Below, in pieces: positions 17,228-26,558 of a stretch of DNA of 64,000 nt. How positions within the stretch are numbered: the first letter of the stretch is position 1; the number at the start of each line of letters is the position of its first letter. The stretch is from Prevotella sp. UBA2754 (lineage in GTDB: Bacteria > Bacteroidota > Bacteroidia > Bacteroidales > Bacteroidaceae). The position numbers and the translations under genes were made by a program. The stretch lies in the NCBI GenBank assembly GCA_002353295.1, contig DEJG01000022.1, positions 69,213 to 133,212 of the forward strand. The letters run 5' to 3'. The notes below the pieces were generated by a model, which was given only the letters and a program-made list of their open reading frames with translations, was not told where the DNA came from and made no database searches.

Positions 17228-19903
17228 TCACTTTTTCAATTTCTCAGTTGTATATCCCATCATTTCCATTTCGAGCGAGGCCCAAATGAAAGGACCTACA
17301 CCTTTTGCATCGTTGTCGCGAAGAGGCTCGCTGAGATAGTATTTATAACTACCGTCGCGACGGCGATTCTCTTTAACGGTGCCTTTGGGGTTGATTTTCT
17401 TCATAGCAGCCACTACTTCTGGTGTAGCAGCGGGACCAAGACCAGCAACCTCACAACACTGGGTCAGTGAGATGGTCTTGTCAGGATTGATGCGGATGAA
17501 ATGATTGATGATGCCCTTATAGGCCTTGATACCTGCGTCACGGTATTTCTCGTCTACATAGCCCTTACGACAGGCCTTCAGCAAGGCATAGGTAAACATC
17601 GATGAACAGGTAGATTCCAGATAGTTGCCTTCCTCTTTCGGGCTGTCCATGACCTGAAACCAGAGTCCCGTCTTCTTGTCTTGCCACTTCAGGATGGCAT
17701 CGAAATCCTTTTTCAGCAGTTCAATCACCTCTGAACGTCGTGCATAGTCTTCAGGCAGTGCGTCGAGCACTTCTACGAGTGCCATCGTGAACCAACCCTG
17801 CGCGCGACCCCAGCAATGTTGGGAAAGTCCCGTCTGCTGATCAGCCCAGAACGTCTTGCGTGTCTCATCGTAGGCATGGCGGTTCAGGCCTGTCTTGGGA
17901 TCGAGGGTGCGTTCGTAGGTAATCTTTAATTGGTTGACCGCATCATCGTAGATACTCTGAGTAGTCGGATTTTTCCGGCTTTTCTGAGTCTTCTGAAATT
18001 TTTCCATGATAGGTGCTGTCAGTACGCGGAAGGGCAGTCCCATGAAGATGCCGTCGAGCCAAACCTGATAGGCATAGATGGCTTTGTGCCAGAATACCTT
18101 GTCGGCAATCGTGCGAGGCTGATCCTGCAATTGCTTCATCATCGTCTTCATAGCCAGCAGGTTCTTCTGCTCAGGCCAATGCTGATACATACGGGTCACA
18201 AAATGGCCTGTACGGATGTTGTCGAGATTATAGTCGAGGATGTTATAGCCTGTGATGTCGCCATTCTCTGCAATCATCTTGTCGGTATACATCTTGCAAT
18301 ATTTCAGGATCTCGTCACCTCCATAGCGCAGGTAGGTGTCAAGCATACTCTCCAGTTCGATACCCATCACATAGCTCCATTTGGGTTTCTTCGAGAAATC
18401 AAGCATATAGCTCTCTGGCACGCGCTTCATCTCTGAGTAGGTGAGCCACTCCGAATAGTTCTTGTAAGGCTTCTCCTGCAATACCAGGCCGCCATTGACA
18501 ATCAAGTTGTCGTAGGTGACATCCTGAGCCAGTCCTATCTGCTGGACGGGTTTGTCGTACACACCGTCGAACTGACAGTTGCGCACGGTGATATTGTTGA
18601 CGGTATAAGCCAGTTTGGGGTCTTCGTAACCCACAATCATCACGCCGTACTTAGACTTCTGACAGGTGACATTTTCCATTGTGACATTGCGTACGGTAGG
18701 GTAGAAACCACGACAGCAAATCTCGCGTGGCTCATAGTCTGTATTGATTTTCAATACGGCTTCCTTGCACTGGCCTACCTTGACATCACGCATGTTGATA
18801 TTCTCGATGACACCTCCACGACAGGAGTTCGTCTTGATGCGGAGCACGCGATCCAAATTCGGAGAGTCCATCACACAATCGTGTGCATAGACATTCTTGC
18901 AGCCTCCGCTGATCTCACTGCCCACAACGACACCGCCATGACCGTTCTTCATCTCGCAATTACGGATGATGATGTTCTGGCTGGGCATGTTACGCTCACG
19001 TCCGTCACGATTGCGTCCGCTCTTGATGGCAATGCAGTCGTCGCCAGTATTGAAGAAACAATCCTCTATGAGAACACGGTTGCAGCACTCAGGGTCGCAT
19101 CCGTCTCCATTGGGTCCGTCGTTAATCATCTTGACACGGCGAACGGTGATGTCATTCGAATGTAGGGGGTGGATGACCCAGAAAGGTGAACGCAACAGGG
19201 TGATGTCCTCCATCAGAATGCCTTCACACTTATTGAAATTCACCAGCTGGGGGCGCAGGCCGTCTTGAGGGCCGAATACACGCTCAGGGCTTCTGTTGCC
19301 TTTCTCATCATACATGGGGATGCCGTCTTCACCTGCTTTCAGAAGGCGTGCACGACCACCCTTGGTCTGGGAGATGCCTCCCTCCTTGGCTCCGAAACGA
19401 CCGTTGCCACACCAAGGCCACCATGTCTCGTTGGAACCGCCTCCGTCGATGGTCCCCTTACCGGTGATGGCAATGTCTCTGGCTCCGTAGGCATAGACAC
19501 AGGGTGAGAGGTTGAAACATTCCAAACCCTCCCAAGAGGTCTCTACGATAGGATAGAGTGACACGTCAAAGACAAACTCCAAGACAGCACCTTCTTCCAC
19601 GACGAGGTTGACACCGCTTTTGAGCTGGATGGCTCCTGTCAGGAAACGCTTGCCGGCAGGAATCACCACCTTACCGCCACCTTTCTTCGAACATTTGTCG
19701 ATAGCTTTCTGGATGGCTTTCTGGTTTTTGGCAGCCTCGCCGTCAGGCTTGGCACCATACTTGGTGATGTCATACACTTTGTCTGCAAATTGCGGAACAC
19801 GTATGCTCTGTTCTATCTGTTTGTATTGCTGCTCGTCCCATCCTTTGGCCTGCAAAGAAAGGGTGGCCAGACACAGCATCAGCAAGGGGAAAATTTTTCT
19901 CAT
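17228..19903 (-). CDS. GH28-GH105 fusion: polygalacturonase plus unsaturated (rhamno)galacturonyl hydrolase
   Basis: An 891-residue protein with a signal peptide (about 19 residues). Residues 38-475 are GH28, with Asp267/Asp270 in NGDGCDP, Asp288-Asp289 in GDDCIAIKSG, His322 in GHGG and Arg355-Ile-Lys357. Residues about 505-885 are a GH105 (YteR/RhiN-like) alpha/alpha barrel, with Asp617 in VWLDGIFMGLP and the WGRAQGW motif near 725. The first domain would release galacturonate from chain ends and the second would hydrolyse the unsaturated uronate left by lyases such as the neighbouring PL1. These are usually separate genes. It is first in a two-gene operon with the PL1 lyase. Confidence 0.92.
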   Translation of the reverse strand: MRKIFPLLMLCLATLSLQAKGWDEQQYKQIEQSIRVPQFADKVYDITKYGAKPDGEAAKNQKAIQKAIDKCSKKGGGKVVIPAGKRFLTGAIQLKSGVNLVVEEGAVLEFVFDVSLYPIVETSWEGLECFNLSPCVYAYGARDIAITGKGTIDGGGSNETWWPWCGNGRFGAKEGGISQTKGGRARLLKAGEDGIPMYDEKGNRSPERVFGPQDGLRPQLVNFNKCEGILMEDITLLRSPFWVIHPLHSNDITVRRVKMINDGPNGDGCDPECCNRVLIEDCFFNTGDDCIAIKSGRNRDGRERNMPSQNIIIRNCEMKNGHGGVVVGSEISGGCKNVYAHDCVMDSPNLDRVLRIKTNSCRGGVIENINMRDVKVGQCKEAVLKINTDYEPREICCRGFYPTVRNVTMENVTCQKSKYGVMIVGYEDPKLAYTVNNITVRNCQFDGVYDKPVQQIGLAQDVTYDNLIVNGGLVLQEKPYKNYSEWLTYSEMKRVPESYMLDFSKKPKWSYVMGIELESMLDTYLRYGGDEILKYCKMYTDKMIAENGDITGYNILDYNLDNIRTGHFVTRMYQHWPEQKNLLAMKTMMKQLQDQPRTIADKVFWHKAIYAYQVWLDGIFMGLPFRVLTAPIMEKFQKTQKSRKNPTTQSIYDDAVNQLKITYERTLDPKTGLNRHAYDETRKTFWADQQTGLSQHCWGRAQGWFTMALVEVLDALPEDYARRSEVIELLKKDFDAILKWQDKKTGLWFQVMDSPKEEGNYLESTCSSMFTYALLKACRKGYVDEKYRDAGIKAYKGIINHFIRINPDKTISLTQCCEVAGLGPAATPEVVAAMKKINPKGTVKENRRRDGSYKYYLSEPLRDNDAKGVGPFIWASLEMEMMGYTTEKLKK

Positions 19904-19929
19904 ATTATGTTGTTTTAGTAGTTTGAGTG

Positions 19930-19937
19930 CAAAGGTA
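19930..19937 (-). promoter_or_regulatory. -7 promoter box of the GH28-GH105/PL1 operon
   Basis: TACCTTTG on the minus strand, 27 nt upstream of the ATG. No clear -33 TTTG is present; the trp operon terminator lies immediately upstream. No copy of the 14-bp palindrome was seen here. Confidence 0.5.
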
Positions 19938-19939
19938 GC

Positions 19940-19964
19940 AAAAAAAGAGCGAAAAATCGCTCTT
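19940..19964 (-). terminator. Terminator of the trp operon
   Basis: An 8-bp perfect stem (19945-19952 with 19957-19964, AAAA loop) runs into TTTTTTTTGC on the minus strand, 24 nt after the trpA stop. Confidence 0.85.
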
Positions 19965-19988
19965 CTTTTACATTATTTATATATTTCG

Positions 19989-20765
19989 TTATTGTGCCAA
20001 GGCTTCATAGAGTTTGTCCAGTGCCTCGTCGGCATCCTTGCTCTCGCTGAGCAGTGTGACGAACTTCGATCCGATAATGGCACCAGCGGCATTGTCCTGA
20101 GCAGCTTTCAGCGTCTGTGCATTACTGATACCGAAACCTATCATGCGAGGATTGCGCAGGTTCATGGCATTGATACGGCGGAAGTACTCCTGTTTGGCAT
20201 CGTCGAACGATTTCTGTGCACCTGTGATGGCTGCAGAGCTGACCATATAGATGAAGCCATCAGTATGGGCGTCGATGAAACGGATGCGCTCGTCTGATGT
20301 CTCCGGCGTGATGAGCATGATGACGCGCAGGTCGTAGCGGTCGGCTACGGGCTTTACCAGTTCCAGATAGTCCTTGAAGGGCAGGTCTGGGATAATCATA
20401 CCACTCACGCCACTATCCACACAGCTTCGGCAGAACGCTTCGAATCCATACTGCATGATAGGGTTTAAATACCCCATCAGCACGAGAGGAATCTGCACAT
20501 CGTCCTTGATTGTTTTCAGTTGATCGAAAAGCAGTTGAACGCTCATGCCGTTCTTGAGAGCCCGTGTGGCGGCATCTTGGATGACAGGTCCATCTGCCAT
20601 CGGGTCGCTGAAGGGAATTCCCACTTCAATCATGGAGATACCTCGTCGTTCCAGTGTTTTAATAACTTCTGCCGTACCCTCCAGAGTAGGGGCACCGGCA
20701 CAGAAATAAAGTGACAGTAGTTTGCTGTCTTTCTTTTCAGAGAAAAGTTTATTGATCTTATTCAT
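19989..20765 (-). CDS. trpA: Tryptophan synthase alpha subunit
   Basis: A 258-residue TIM barrel that cleaves indole-3-glycerol phosphate to indole and glyceraldehyde 3-phosphate, with the indole passing to TrpB. The family signature EVGIPFSDPMADGPVIQ carries both catalytic acids, and GFGISN and the phosphate-binding GAIIGSKFV follow. It is the last gene of trpBEGDCFA and overlaps trpF by 8 nt. Confidence 0.97.
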   Translation of the reverse strand: MNKINKLFSEKKDSKLLSLYFCAGAPTLEGTAEVIKTLERRGISMIEVGIPFSDPMADGPVIQDAATRALKNGMSVQLLFDQLKTIKDDVQIPLVLMGYLNPIMQYGFEAFCRSCVDSGVSGMIIPDLPFKDYLELVKPVADRYDLRVIMLITPETSDERIRFIDAHTDGFIYMVSSAAITGAQKSFDDAKQEYFRRINAMNLRNPRMIGFGISNAQTLKAAQDNAAGAIIGSKFVTLLSESKDADEALDKLYEALAQ

Positions 20766-21369
20766 TGTGTTCAGTGATAAATTGTTTTAATTTTTCAATA
20801 TCTTTGAGAGCGGGACTGAGCTCAAAACGAGAGTTCAGGTCAATACCAGCCAGTTGGGGGTGATGAAAGTTCCTGACTTTCTCTGCGTCGTCAGGACCGA
20901 TACCTCCGCTGAGAAGAAAAGGCGTGTTGCCACGATAGGCCGAGAGGACGGACCAGTCAAACTGCGTGCCATTGCCACCAACCATCTTCGCCTTTGTGTC
21001 AAACAGGAAATAGTCGACGAGTCCTTCGTAGGGCTTGGTCTGTTGTAAATCTTCAGCAGTGGCAATGTTGAAGGCCTTGATGAGTTGCTGTTGGCTATTA
21101 GCTTTTAGCCATTGGCAGTAGTCAGGTCGTTCGTCGCCGTGAAGTTGGATGATGTCGAGGGCATATTTTTCAGCCGTAGCCAAGACTTCTTCGATATTTG
21201 CATCAACAAAGACACCAACACGTTTCGTTTTCGTCGGTAAGTAGGCCGGTTTCTCGCTCACATAGCGGCTTGAACTGGGCCAGAAAATAAATCCCTGCCA
21301 GTCGACACCCAGTTCTTCAACATCCTTGATGTTTACCGGGTCGCGCATGCCACATACTTTAATGATCAT
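20758..21369 (-). CDS. trpF: Phosphoribosylanthranilate isomerase
   Basis: A 203-residue barrel converting phosphoribosylanthranilate to CdRP. It shows KVCGMRD with the catalytic Cys at the N-terminus, GVFVDANIEEV, QLHGDE and LSGGIGPDD. It overlaps trpC by 11 nt at its start and trpA by 8 nt at its end, implying translational coupling. Confidence 0.96.
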   Translation of the reverse strand: MIIKVCGMRDPVNIKDVEELGVDWQGFIFWPSSSRYVSEKPAYLPTKTKRVGVFVDANIEEVLATAEKYALDIIQLHGDERPDYCQWLKANSQQQLIKAFNIATAEDLQQTKPYEGLVDYFLFDTKAKMVGGNGTQFDWSVLSAYRGNTPFLLSGGIGPDDAEKVRNFHHPQLAGIDLNSRFELSPALKDIEKLKQFITEHNE

Positions 21370-22168
21370 TTTTTTTCGATATTTCTAAAATGAAATCCTT
21401 GAGCGCCAAGCCCGGATCGGGTGTCTTCATGAAAGTCTCTCCGATGAGAAAACCATGAAAACCAGCCTGGCGAAGATCACAGATGGTTTGAGGGTTGGAG
21501 ATGCCACTCTCGCTCACCTTGACAGCCTCCTTTGGCAACAGTTCTGCCAGTCGGTAGCTGTTTTGCACATCGGTGATGAAGGACCCCAGGTTACGATTGT
21601 TGATGCCACACATATCAGGTTCCGAGGCGGCATACTCCAATTCAGGTTCGCTATGCATCTCCAGAAGCACTTCGAGGCCTAGCTCATGAGCGGAACTCAT
21701 GAGCATTCGGCATTCTTGTTTCGTTAGGCAGGCAGCAATGAGCAGGACGGCAGAGGCACCGCAGAGGCGAGCTTGGAAAAGTTGATACTCGTCGATGACG
21801 AAGTTCTTGTAAAGGATAGGAATCTTTACGCCTGCATACCGTGCCTTTCGGATGAAGTCATCGTGCCCACCGAAGTATTTCTCGTCCGTGAGGATGGAGA
21901 GAGCTGCAGCACCCTGTTGCTGGTAAGCCAGAGGAATGATTTCTGCCTGTCCTTCCTCTTTAATCCAGCCCTTCGAGGGGGAGCGGCGCTTAAACTCAGC
22001 GATGATGCCAGATGCGGAAGTTGTCAATGCTTCTTTCATGGACGGAGGATAGAAATCAGTGATAGATTCTACGCTGTGGTGAATATCACGCTCTGACAGT
22101 TGCTGCTTGAACAGCTCTACCTCTATACGCTTGTGAGCCACTATTTCCTGTAGGATGTCCATAGGCAT
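21359..22168 (-). CDS. trpC: Indole-3-glycerol phosphate synthase
   Basis: A 269-residue barrel that closes the indole ring. Motifs: IIAEFKRRSPSKGWI, LTDEKYFGG, LYKNFVIDEYQ, LEMHSEPELEYA, GINNRNL and VSESGI. A longer frame opens with GTG at 22234 inside trpD; the ATG at 22168, one base after the trpD stop, is a far better start (22162 is also possible). TrpC and TrpF are separate here, unlike in enterobacteria. Confidence 0.96.
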   Translation of the reverse strand: MPMDILQEIVAHKRIEVELFKQQLSERDIHHSVESITDFYPPSMKEALTTSASGIIAEFKRRSPSKGWIKEEGQAEIIPLAYQQQGAAALSILTDEKYFGGHDDFIRKARYAGVKIPILYKNFVIDEYQLFQARLCGASAVLLIAACLTKQECRMLMSSAHELGLEVLLEMHSEPELEYAASEPDMCGINNRNLGSFITDVQNSYRLAELLPKEAVKVSESGISNPQTICDLRQAGFHGFLIGETFMKTPDPGLALKDFILEISKKNDH

Positions 22169-22169
22169 G

Positions 22170-23180
22170 TTATGAATTGATCTCAGCAAATTTCTTGAAG
22201 GTTTTGAGAGCGTTGCCACTGTCGATACTTTCACGGGCTATAGCAATGCACTCCTCGATGCTCTTTTGTCCTTTTTCCAATACTTGAATTCCGAAAGCCG
22301 CATTTGCCAGCACGATGTTCTTCTGAGCCGGCAGGGCACGATTTTCCAGTACGGCATCAAAAATCTCTGCTGCTTCCTCTTCGTTGGCTCCACCAACCAA
22401 CTCTTCGGGCTTGGCGATGTCGAAACCGAGATCCTGTGGCTTGAAAATACGTTCATACTGGTTGGTCGTTACCTTGAAATCGCCAGTCAGTGAAATCTCG
22501 TCATAACCGTCGATGCTGTTGACAATGCCATAGTCAATACCAATTTTCTGATATACATTATTGTATAAGCGCATCTGGTCGAGGTTGGCCACCCCTAAGA
22601 GTTGACACTTGGGCTGACTGGGATTTACCAGAGGACCAAGCAGGTTGAAGATAGTGGGAAACTGCAGCGCCTTGCGGATAGGACCAACGAATTTCATGGC
22701 CTTGGCAAAGAGTTGGGCATGCAGATAGACAATACCAGCCTCATCGAGTGAACGGTTCAGTCGGTCCAGGTCGTCGGTGAACTTGACACCATGATGCTGA
22801 ATCACGTTCGATGCACCCGAAACGGAAGTGGCAGCATAGTTGCCGTGCTTTGCTACTTTATAGCCGGCTCCGGCAATAACGAAGCAGCTCGTTGTTGAAA
22901 TATTAAATGTGTTCTTGCGATCACCACCTGTTCCCACAACGTCAATATATCGGTCAGCATTGAGGATGGCAGGGACTCCTGTTTCCAAGATACCATCCCG
23001 GAAACCCAGCAATTCGTCAACGGTCACGCCGCGCATTTGCAAAGCAGTGAGCAAGGCTGTAATTTGCTCGTTGGGAAATTCACTCTGTGTGATACCTATC
23101 AAAATATTCTTCATTTCTTCACGAGAGAGTTCCTCGTGGTTGAGCATCCTATTGAGGATGTCTTTCATTGTCAATTTCAT
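22170..23180 (-). CDS. trpD: Anthranilate phosphoribosyltransferase
   Basis: A 336-residue enzyme joining anthranilate to PRPP. It shows the PRPP-binding VGTGGDRKNTFNISTTSCFVIAGAG, KHGNYAATSVSGASNVIQHHG and the NLLGPLVNPSQP segment. It is separate from trpG and lies 26 nt after it in the operon. Confidence 0.97.
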   Translation of the reverse strand: MKLTMKDILNRMLNHEELSREEMKNILIGITQSEFPNEQITALLTALQMRGVTVDELLGFRDGILETGVPAILNADRYIDVVGTGGDRKNTFNISTTSCFVIAGAGYKVAKHGNYAATSVSGASNVIQHHGVKFTDDLDRLNRSLDEAGIVYLHAQLFAKAMKFVGPIRKALQFPTIFNLLGPLVNPSQPKCQLLGVANLDQMRLYNNVYQKIGIDYGIVNSIDGYDEISLTGDFKVTTNQYERIFKPQDLGFDIAKPEELVGGANEEEAAEIFDAVLENRALPAQKNIVLANAAFGIQVLEKGQKSIEECIAIARESIDSGNALKTFKKFAEINS

Positions 23181-23206
23181 ATTGTTTAGTTTTTTGATAT
23201 TCGATG

Positions 23207-23770
23207 TTAGAGGAAAAGCCAGTTCTGCAGCATCTTTTTGCCATCGGGCGTGAGTACGCTTTCTGGGTGGAATTGAATGCCGCGTATGTTGAGGGTCTTG
23301 TGCTTAAGAGCCATAATCTGTCCCTCATCGCTCTCAGCAGTGATTTCCAGACATGAGGGAAACCCATTCTTGGAGACTACCCAGGAGTGATAGCGGCCCA
23401 TCGTGATGCGGGAGGGAAGTCCTGCGAAGATAGGATCGTTGCCCAACTGGGTACCCTCGGTAGCTACTCCGTGGAAGACATCGCTTAAGTTTTCCAACTG
23501 TCCGCCAAAGGCCTCGCCGATGGCCTGATGGCCAAGGCAAACACCGAGGATAGGCTTTTTGCCAGCATAGGTGCGGATGACATCCAGCAGTAATCCTGCT
23601 TCTGACGGGATGCCAGGACCTGGTGAGAGAATAATCTTACTGAAAGATTCCAGTTGGGACAGTTCGAACTGGTCATTGCGGAAGACCGTCACCTGTGCAC
23701 CCAGTTCTTGAACGAGGTGGGCCAGATTGTAGGTAAACGAGTCGTAATTATCAATGATGACTATTTTCAT
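23207..23770 (-). CDS. trpG: Anthranilate synthase component II (glutamine amidotransferase)
   Basis: A 187-residue class I amidotransferase supplying ammonia to TrpE. The triad is Cys78 in GVCLGHQAIGEAFGG, His168 and Glu170 in FHPES. The ATG overlaps the trpE stop as ATGA (23767-23770). A stand-alone TrpG may also serve PabA function in such genomes; here its place indicates tryptophan synthesis. Confidence 0.95.
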   Translation of the reverse strand: MKIVIIDNYDSFTYNLAHLVQELGAQVTVFRNDQFELSQLESFSKIILSPGPGIPSEAGLLLDVIRTYAGKKPILGVCLGHQAIGEAFGGQLENLSDVFHGVATEGTQLGNDPIFAGLPSRITMGRYHSWVVSKNGFPSCLEITAESDEGQIMALKHKTLNIRGIQFHPESVLTPDGKKMLQNWLFL

Positions 23771-25176
23771 AATTCTTCTGCTTTTAAGATGGCACGGCGT
23801 AACGCACCGAGTTTGTTGTTCACTTCCTGTAATTCATATTCCTCATTGCTCTTGGCTACAATGCCTCCACCTGCCTGGAACCATAGTTCTCCGTTACGCG
23901 AGACAAAGGTGCGAATAGTGATGGCTTGATTCAGTGTGCCATTCAGTCCGATGTAACCGATACAGCCGCCATAAGCGCCACGGTTATGTGGCTCATATTC
24001 GGAGATGAGTTGCATGGCGCGAACTTTAGGTGCACCAGAGAGTGTGCCGGCAGGGAAAGTGTCAATAAAAGTCTTGACAGGGTCGGCTCCCTCATCCAGT
24101 TCGCCACTGACGCGGCTCACAAGATGAATGACGTGGGAGTAATATTGCAAATCTTTATAGAAATCGACTTTCACCCCATGACAGTTGCGGCTGAGATCGT
24201 TGCGAGCCAGGTCTACCAGCATCACGTGTTCGGCATTCTCCTTCGGATCCTTGCGCAGATATTCTGCTCCTTCCCGATCTTTTTCAGCATCCCCTGTGCG
24301 GCGGGTCGTGCCGGCAATAGGGTCGATATAAGCCTTTTTACCTTCGATGCGACAGTGTGTCTCAGGGCTGGAACCGAAAATGCGGAAACCGCCGAAGTCG
24401 AAATAGAAGAGGTATGGCGAAGGGTTGATACTGCGCAAGGCGCGATAGAGTTTGAAATCATCACCCTCGTACTTTTGGATAAAGCGTCGGGAGAGAACAA
24501 TCTGGAATACATCACCCCGCAAGCAATGCTTAATACCTAAGCGGATATTGGCTTTATGTTCCTCGTCAGTCAATGTCGAGTGAACCTCTCCTACAGGGTG
24601 GAAATCGTAAGCCTGCACATTGGTTTTGTTCATGGCGCGGAGAATGTCAGTTATCTCGGAGTTGTCAGAATCGTCAGTGTGGTCAGAAAGGCTTACGATG
24701 GTCAGCTGACTATTGAAATGGTCGAAGACGATGATGTCCTTATATAATATATAGAGCATGTCTGGCGCATCGTTTTTCTCCTGTGTCTCGTCTTTAACGG
24801 CAATATTTTCGAAATAGCGCACGGCATTGAAAGACGTATAACCGTACAGTCCACAGAAATCGGCATGCTCTCCCTCTACCTTGACACAGTCGATGAGGGC
24901 ATGAATGGCTTCTGCAGTACCATACTCTTTGGTGATGGTATGTTTTTCTTGGGAACCATTGGGAAAAACGATGGTCGCGATGCCATGACCAATAGCGACA
25001 GAGGCGATGGGATTAATGCCGATAAACGAGCGGGAATTGTCTTTGTCATGATAATCCGAACTCTCCATCAATGCACTTTGCGGATAGATATCACGCAGTC
25101 GCATATACACGCCGACCGGTGTATATAGGTCGGCCAGTATAGTTTTTGTGTTGGTAGTATAGTTAAAAGTTTCCAT
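23767..25176 (-). CDS. trpE: Anthranilate synthase component I
   Basis: A 469-residue chorismate-utilizing enzyme making anthranilate. The N-terminal part has ALMESSDYHDKDNSRSFIGI, corresponding to the tryptophan feedback region (LLES in other species). The C-terminal catalytic core has GDVFQIVLSRRF, SPSPE-like NPSPYLFYFDF, GSSPETHCRIEG, PIAGTTRRTGDAEKDREGAEYL, FPAGTLSGAPKVRAMQ and GAYGGCIGYIG. It overlaps trpB by 14 nt and trpG by 4 nt. Confidence 0.96.
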   Translation of the reverse strand: METFNYTTNTKTILADLYTPVGVYMRLRDIYPQSALMESSDYHDKDNSRSFIGINPIASVAIGHGIATIVFPNGSQEKHTITKEYGTAEAIHALIDCVKVEGEHADFCGLYGYTSFNAVRYFENIAVKDETQEKNDAPDMLYILYKDIIVFDHFNSQLTIVSLSDHTDDSDNSEITDILRAMNKTNVQAYDFHPVGEVHSTLTDEEHKANIRLGIKHCLRGDVFQIVLSRRFIQKYEGDDFKLYRALRSINPSPYLFYFDFGGFRIFGSSPETHCRIEGKKAYIDPIAGTTRRTGDAEKDREGAEYLRKDPKENAEHVMLVDLARNDLSRNCHGVKVDFYKDLQYYSHVIHLVSRVSGELDEGADPVKTFIDTFPAGTLSGAPKVRAMQLISEYEPHNRGAYGGCIGYIGLNGTLNQAITIRTFVSRNGELWFQAGGGIVAKSNEEYELQEVNNKLGALRRAILKAEEL

Positions 25177-26371
25177 ATTCTCCAGCCATTTCTTTGTGTG
25201 ACAGATAGGTTTCTACGTCTTTGTCTCCCCGTCCGCTGACAGTCAGAACCACTACATCTTCAGGTTTGAATTGTATTTTCTGCAGGGCGGCTATCGCATG
25301 GGCACTCTCCAATGCAGGAATGATGCCCTCCATACGTGTCAGTTCATAGGCAGCTTTAACGGCTTCGTCATCATTGATAGAATAGACGGTCGCACGATGC
25401 TGGGAGGCCAGATTGGCATGCATCGGACCGATTCCGGGATAATCGAGACCAGCTGAGATGCTCTCCGCTTCGATAATCTGACCGTCAGGGGTCTGCATCA
25501 CCAATGTTTTCGCACCATGCAGGATACCCAAACGACCTGCGTGAATCGTAGCGGCAGTATGTCCCGTATCGGCACCCTGGCCGCCTGCTTCGGCTAAGAT
25601 GATACGAACGCGCTCATCGTCAATATAGTGATAGATAGTACCAGCAGCATTACTGCCACCGCCGACACATGCCATCAAGACGTCAGGATAGTCGCGTCCT
25701 ATCTTCTCCTGCAATTGCTGTTTAATCTCTTCGGAAATAATGCTCTGAAGACGAGCTACCATATCAGGGTAAGGATGAGGACCTACGGTGCTACCAATAA
25801 TATAAAAAGTATCGGCAGGATGGCAACACCAATCGCGTATAGCTTCGTTAGTAGCATCTTTCAAGGTCCAGTTACCCGTTTTCACAGGACGTACCTCAGC
25901 ACCTAACATTTTCATGCGCTCTACATTGACATGCTGGCGTTCCACATCCAAGGCACCTTGATATACCACACATGGCATATCCATCAGTGCACATACAGTT
26001 GCTGTAGCCACACCATGCTGACCTGCACCGGTTTCAGCGATGATGCGTTTCTTGCCCATTTTTTTTGCCAAGAGAATCTGTCCGATGGTGTTGTTGATTT
26101 TGTGTGCTCCAGTATGGTTCAGGTCTTCACGTTTCAGATAAAGCTGACAACCGTACTTTTCACTCATACGCTTAGCGTAGTAGAGAGGGGAGGGGCGCCC
26201 GACATAGTCGCGAAGCAGTTGCATATACTCCTTCTTAAACTCCTCCGACTCGATGATGGGCAGGTACTGCTCCTGCAGGTTCTTGACGGTGGCATAGAGA
26301 ATTTCAGGGACGTAAGCACCTCCGAATTCTCCGTAGTATCCTTTCTCGTCAACTAAAAAAGTTTTTTCCAT
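25163..26371 (-). CDS. trpB: Tryptophan synthase beta subunit
   Basis: A 402-residue PLP enzyme joining indole and serine. It has Lys91 in HTGAHKINNTIGQ, the ETGAGQHGVATA segment and the phosphate-binding CVGGGSNAAG. It leads the operon, far from trpA, which is last: the order trpBEGDCFA is the one known for Bacteroidota. An attenuator-type leader lies upstream. Confidence 0.97.
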   Translation of the reverse strand: MEKTFLVDEKGYYGEFGGAYVPEILYATVKNLQEQYLPIIESEEFKKEYMQLLRDYVGRPSPLYYAKRMSEKYGCQLYLKREDLNHTGAHKINNTIGQILLAKKMGKKRIIAETGAGQHGVATATVCALMDMPCVVYQGALDVERQHVNVERMKMLGAEVRPVKTGNWTLKDATNEAIRDWCCHPADTFYIIGSTVGPHPYPDMVARLQSIISEEIKQQLQEKIGRDYPDVLMACVGGGSNAAGTIYHYIDDERVRIILAEAGGQGADTGHTAATIHAGRLGILHGAKTLVMQTPDGQIIEAESISAGLDYPGIGPMHANLASQHRATVYSINDDEAVKAAYELTRMEGIIPALESAHAIAALQKIQFKPEDVVVLTVSGRGDKDVETYLSHKEMAGEYGNF

Positions 26372-26404
26372 ATATGATGTTTTGTGTTAAGTTTCCAATG
26401 TTAC

Positions 26405-26440
26405 GTGAAAAAGGCCCGTCGCGTTAACGACGAGCCTTTT
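26405..26440 (-). terminator. Attenuator terminator of the trp leader
   Basis: A 13-bp stem with one G-U pair (26428-26440 with 26409-26421, loop TTAACG on the minus strand) followed by TTTTTC, located between the leader peptide and trpB. A competing antiterminator is possible: ACGATGCC (minus strand, about 26459-26466) can pair with GGCTCGT of the terminator 5' arm with one bulge, and GTCGCG (about 26472-26477) with CGCGAC in the 3' arm. Confidence 0.85.
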
Positions 26441-26477
26441 ATTATTTGTTGAACACATACGGCATCGTACCCCGCGA

Positions 26478-26528
26478 CTATTTCAATCTCGAGTTACGCC
26501 ACCACCATGCATTCTGTAAATTCGTCAT
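26478..26528 (-). CDS. trpL: trp operon leader peptide
   Basis: A 16-residue peptide, MTNLQNAWWWRNSRLK, with three consecutive TGG codons, located between the trp promoter and the attenuator hairpin. This is the classic form of a ribosome-stalling leader: with scarce charged tRNA-Trp the ribosome stops at the Trp codons and lets the antiterminator form. It matches in principle the known Bacteroidota trp leader RNA motif. It is too short for usual gene calling. Confidence 0.9.
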   Translation of the reverse strand: MTNLQNAWWWRNSRLK

Positions 26529-26558
26529 TTTTTATTGAACGTTTTATGTTTTCGGATG

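Noticed and set aside
22168..22234. GTG-started N-terminal extension of trpC
   Set aside because: It lies within trpD and adds residues absent from the family; the ATG one base after the trpD stop is a normal coupled start.
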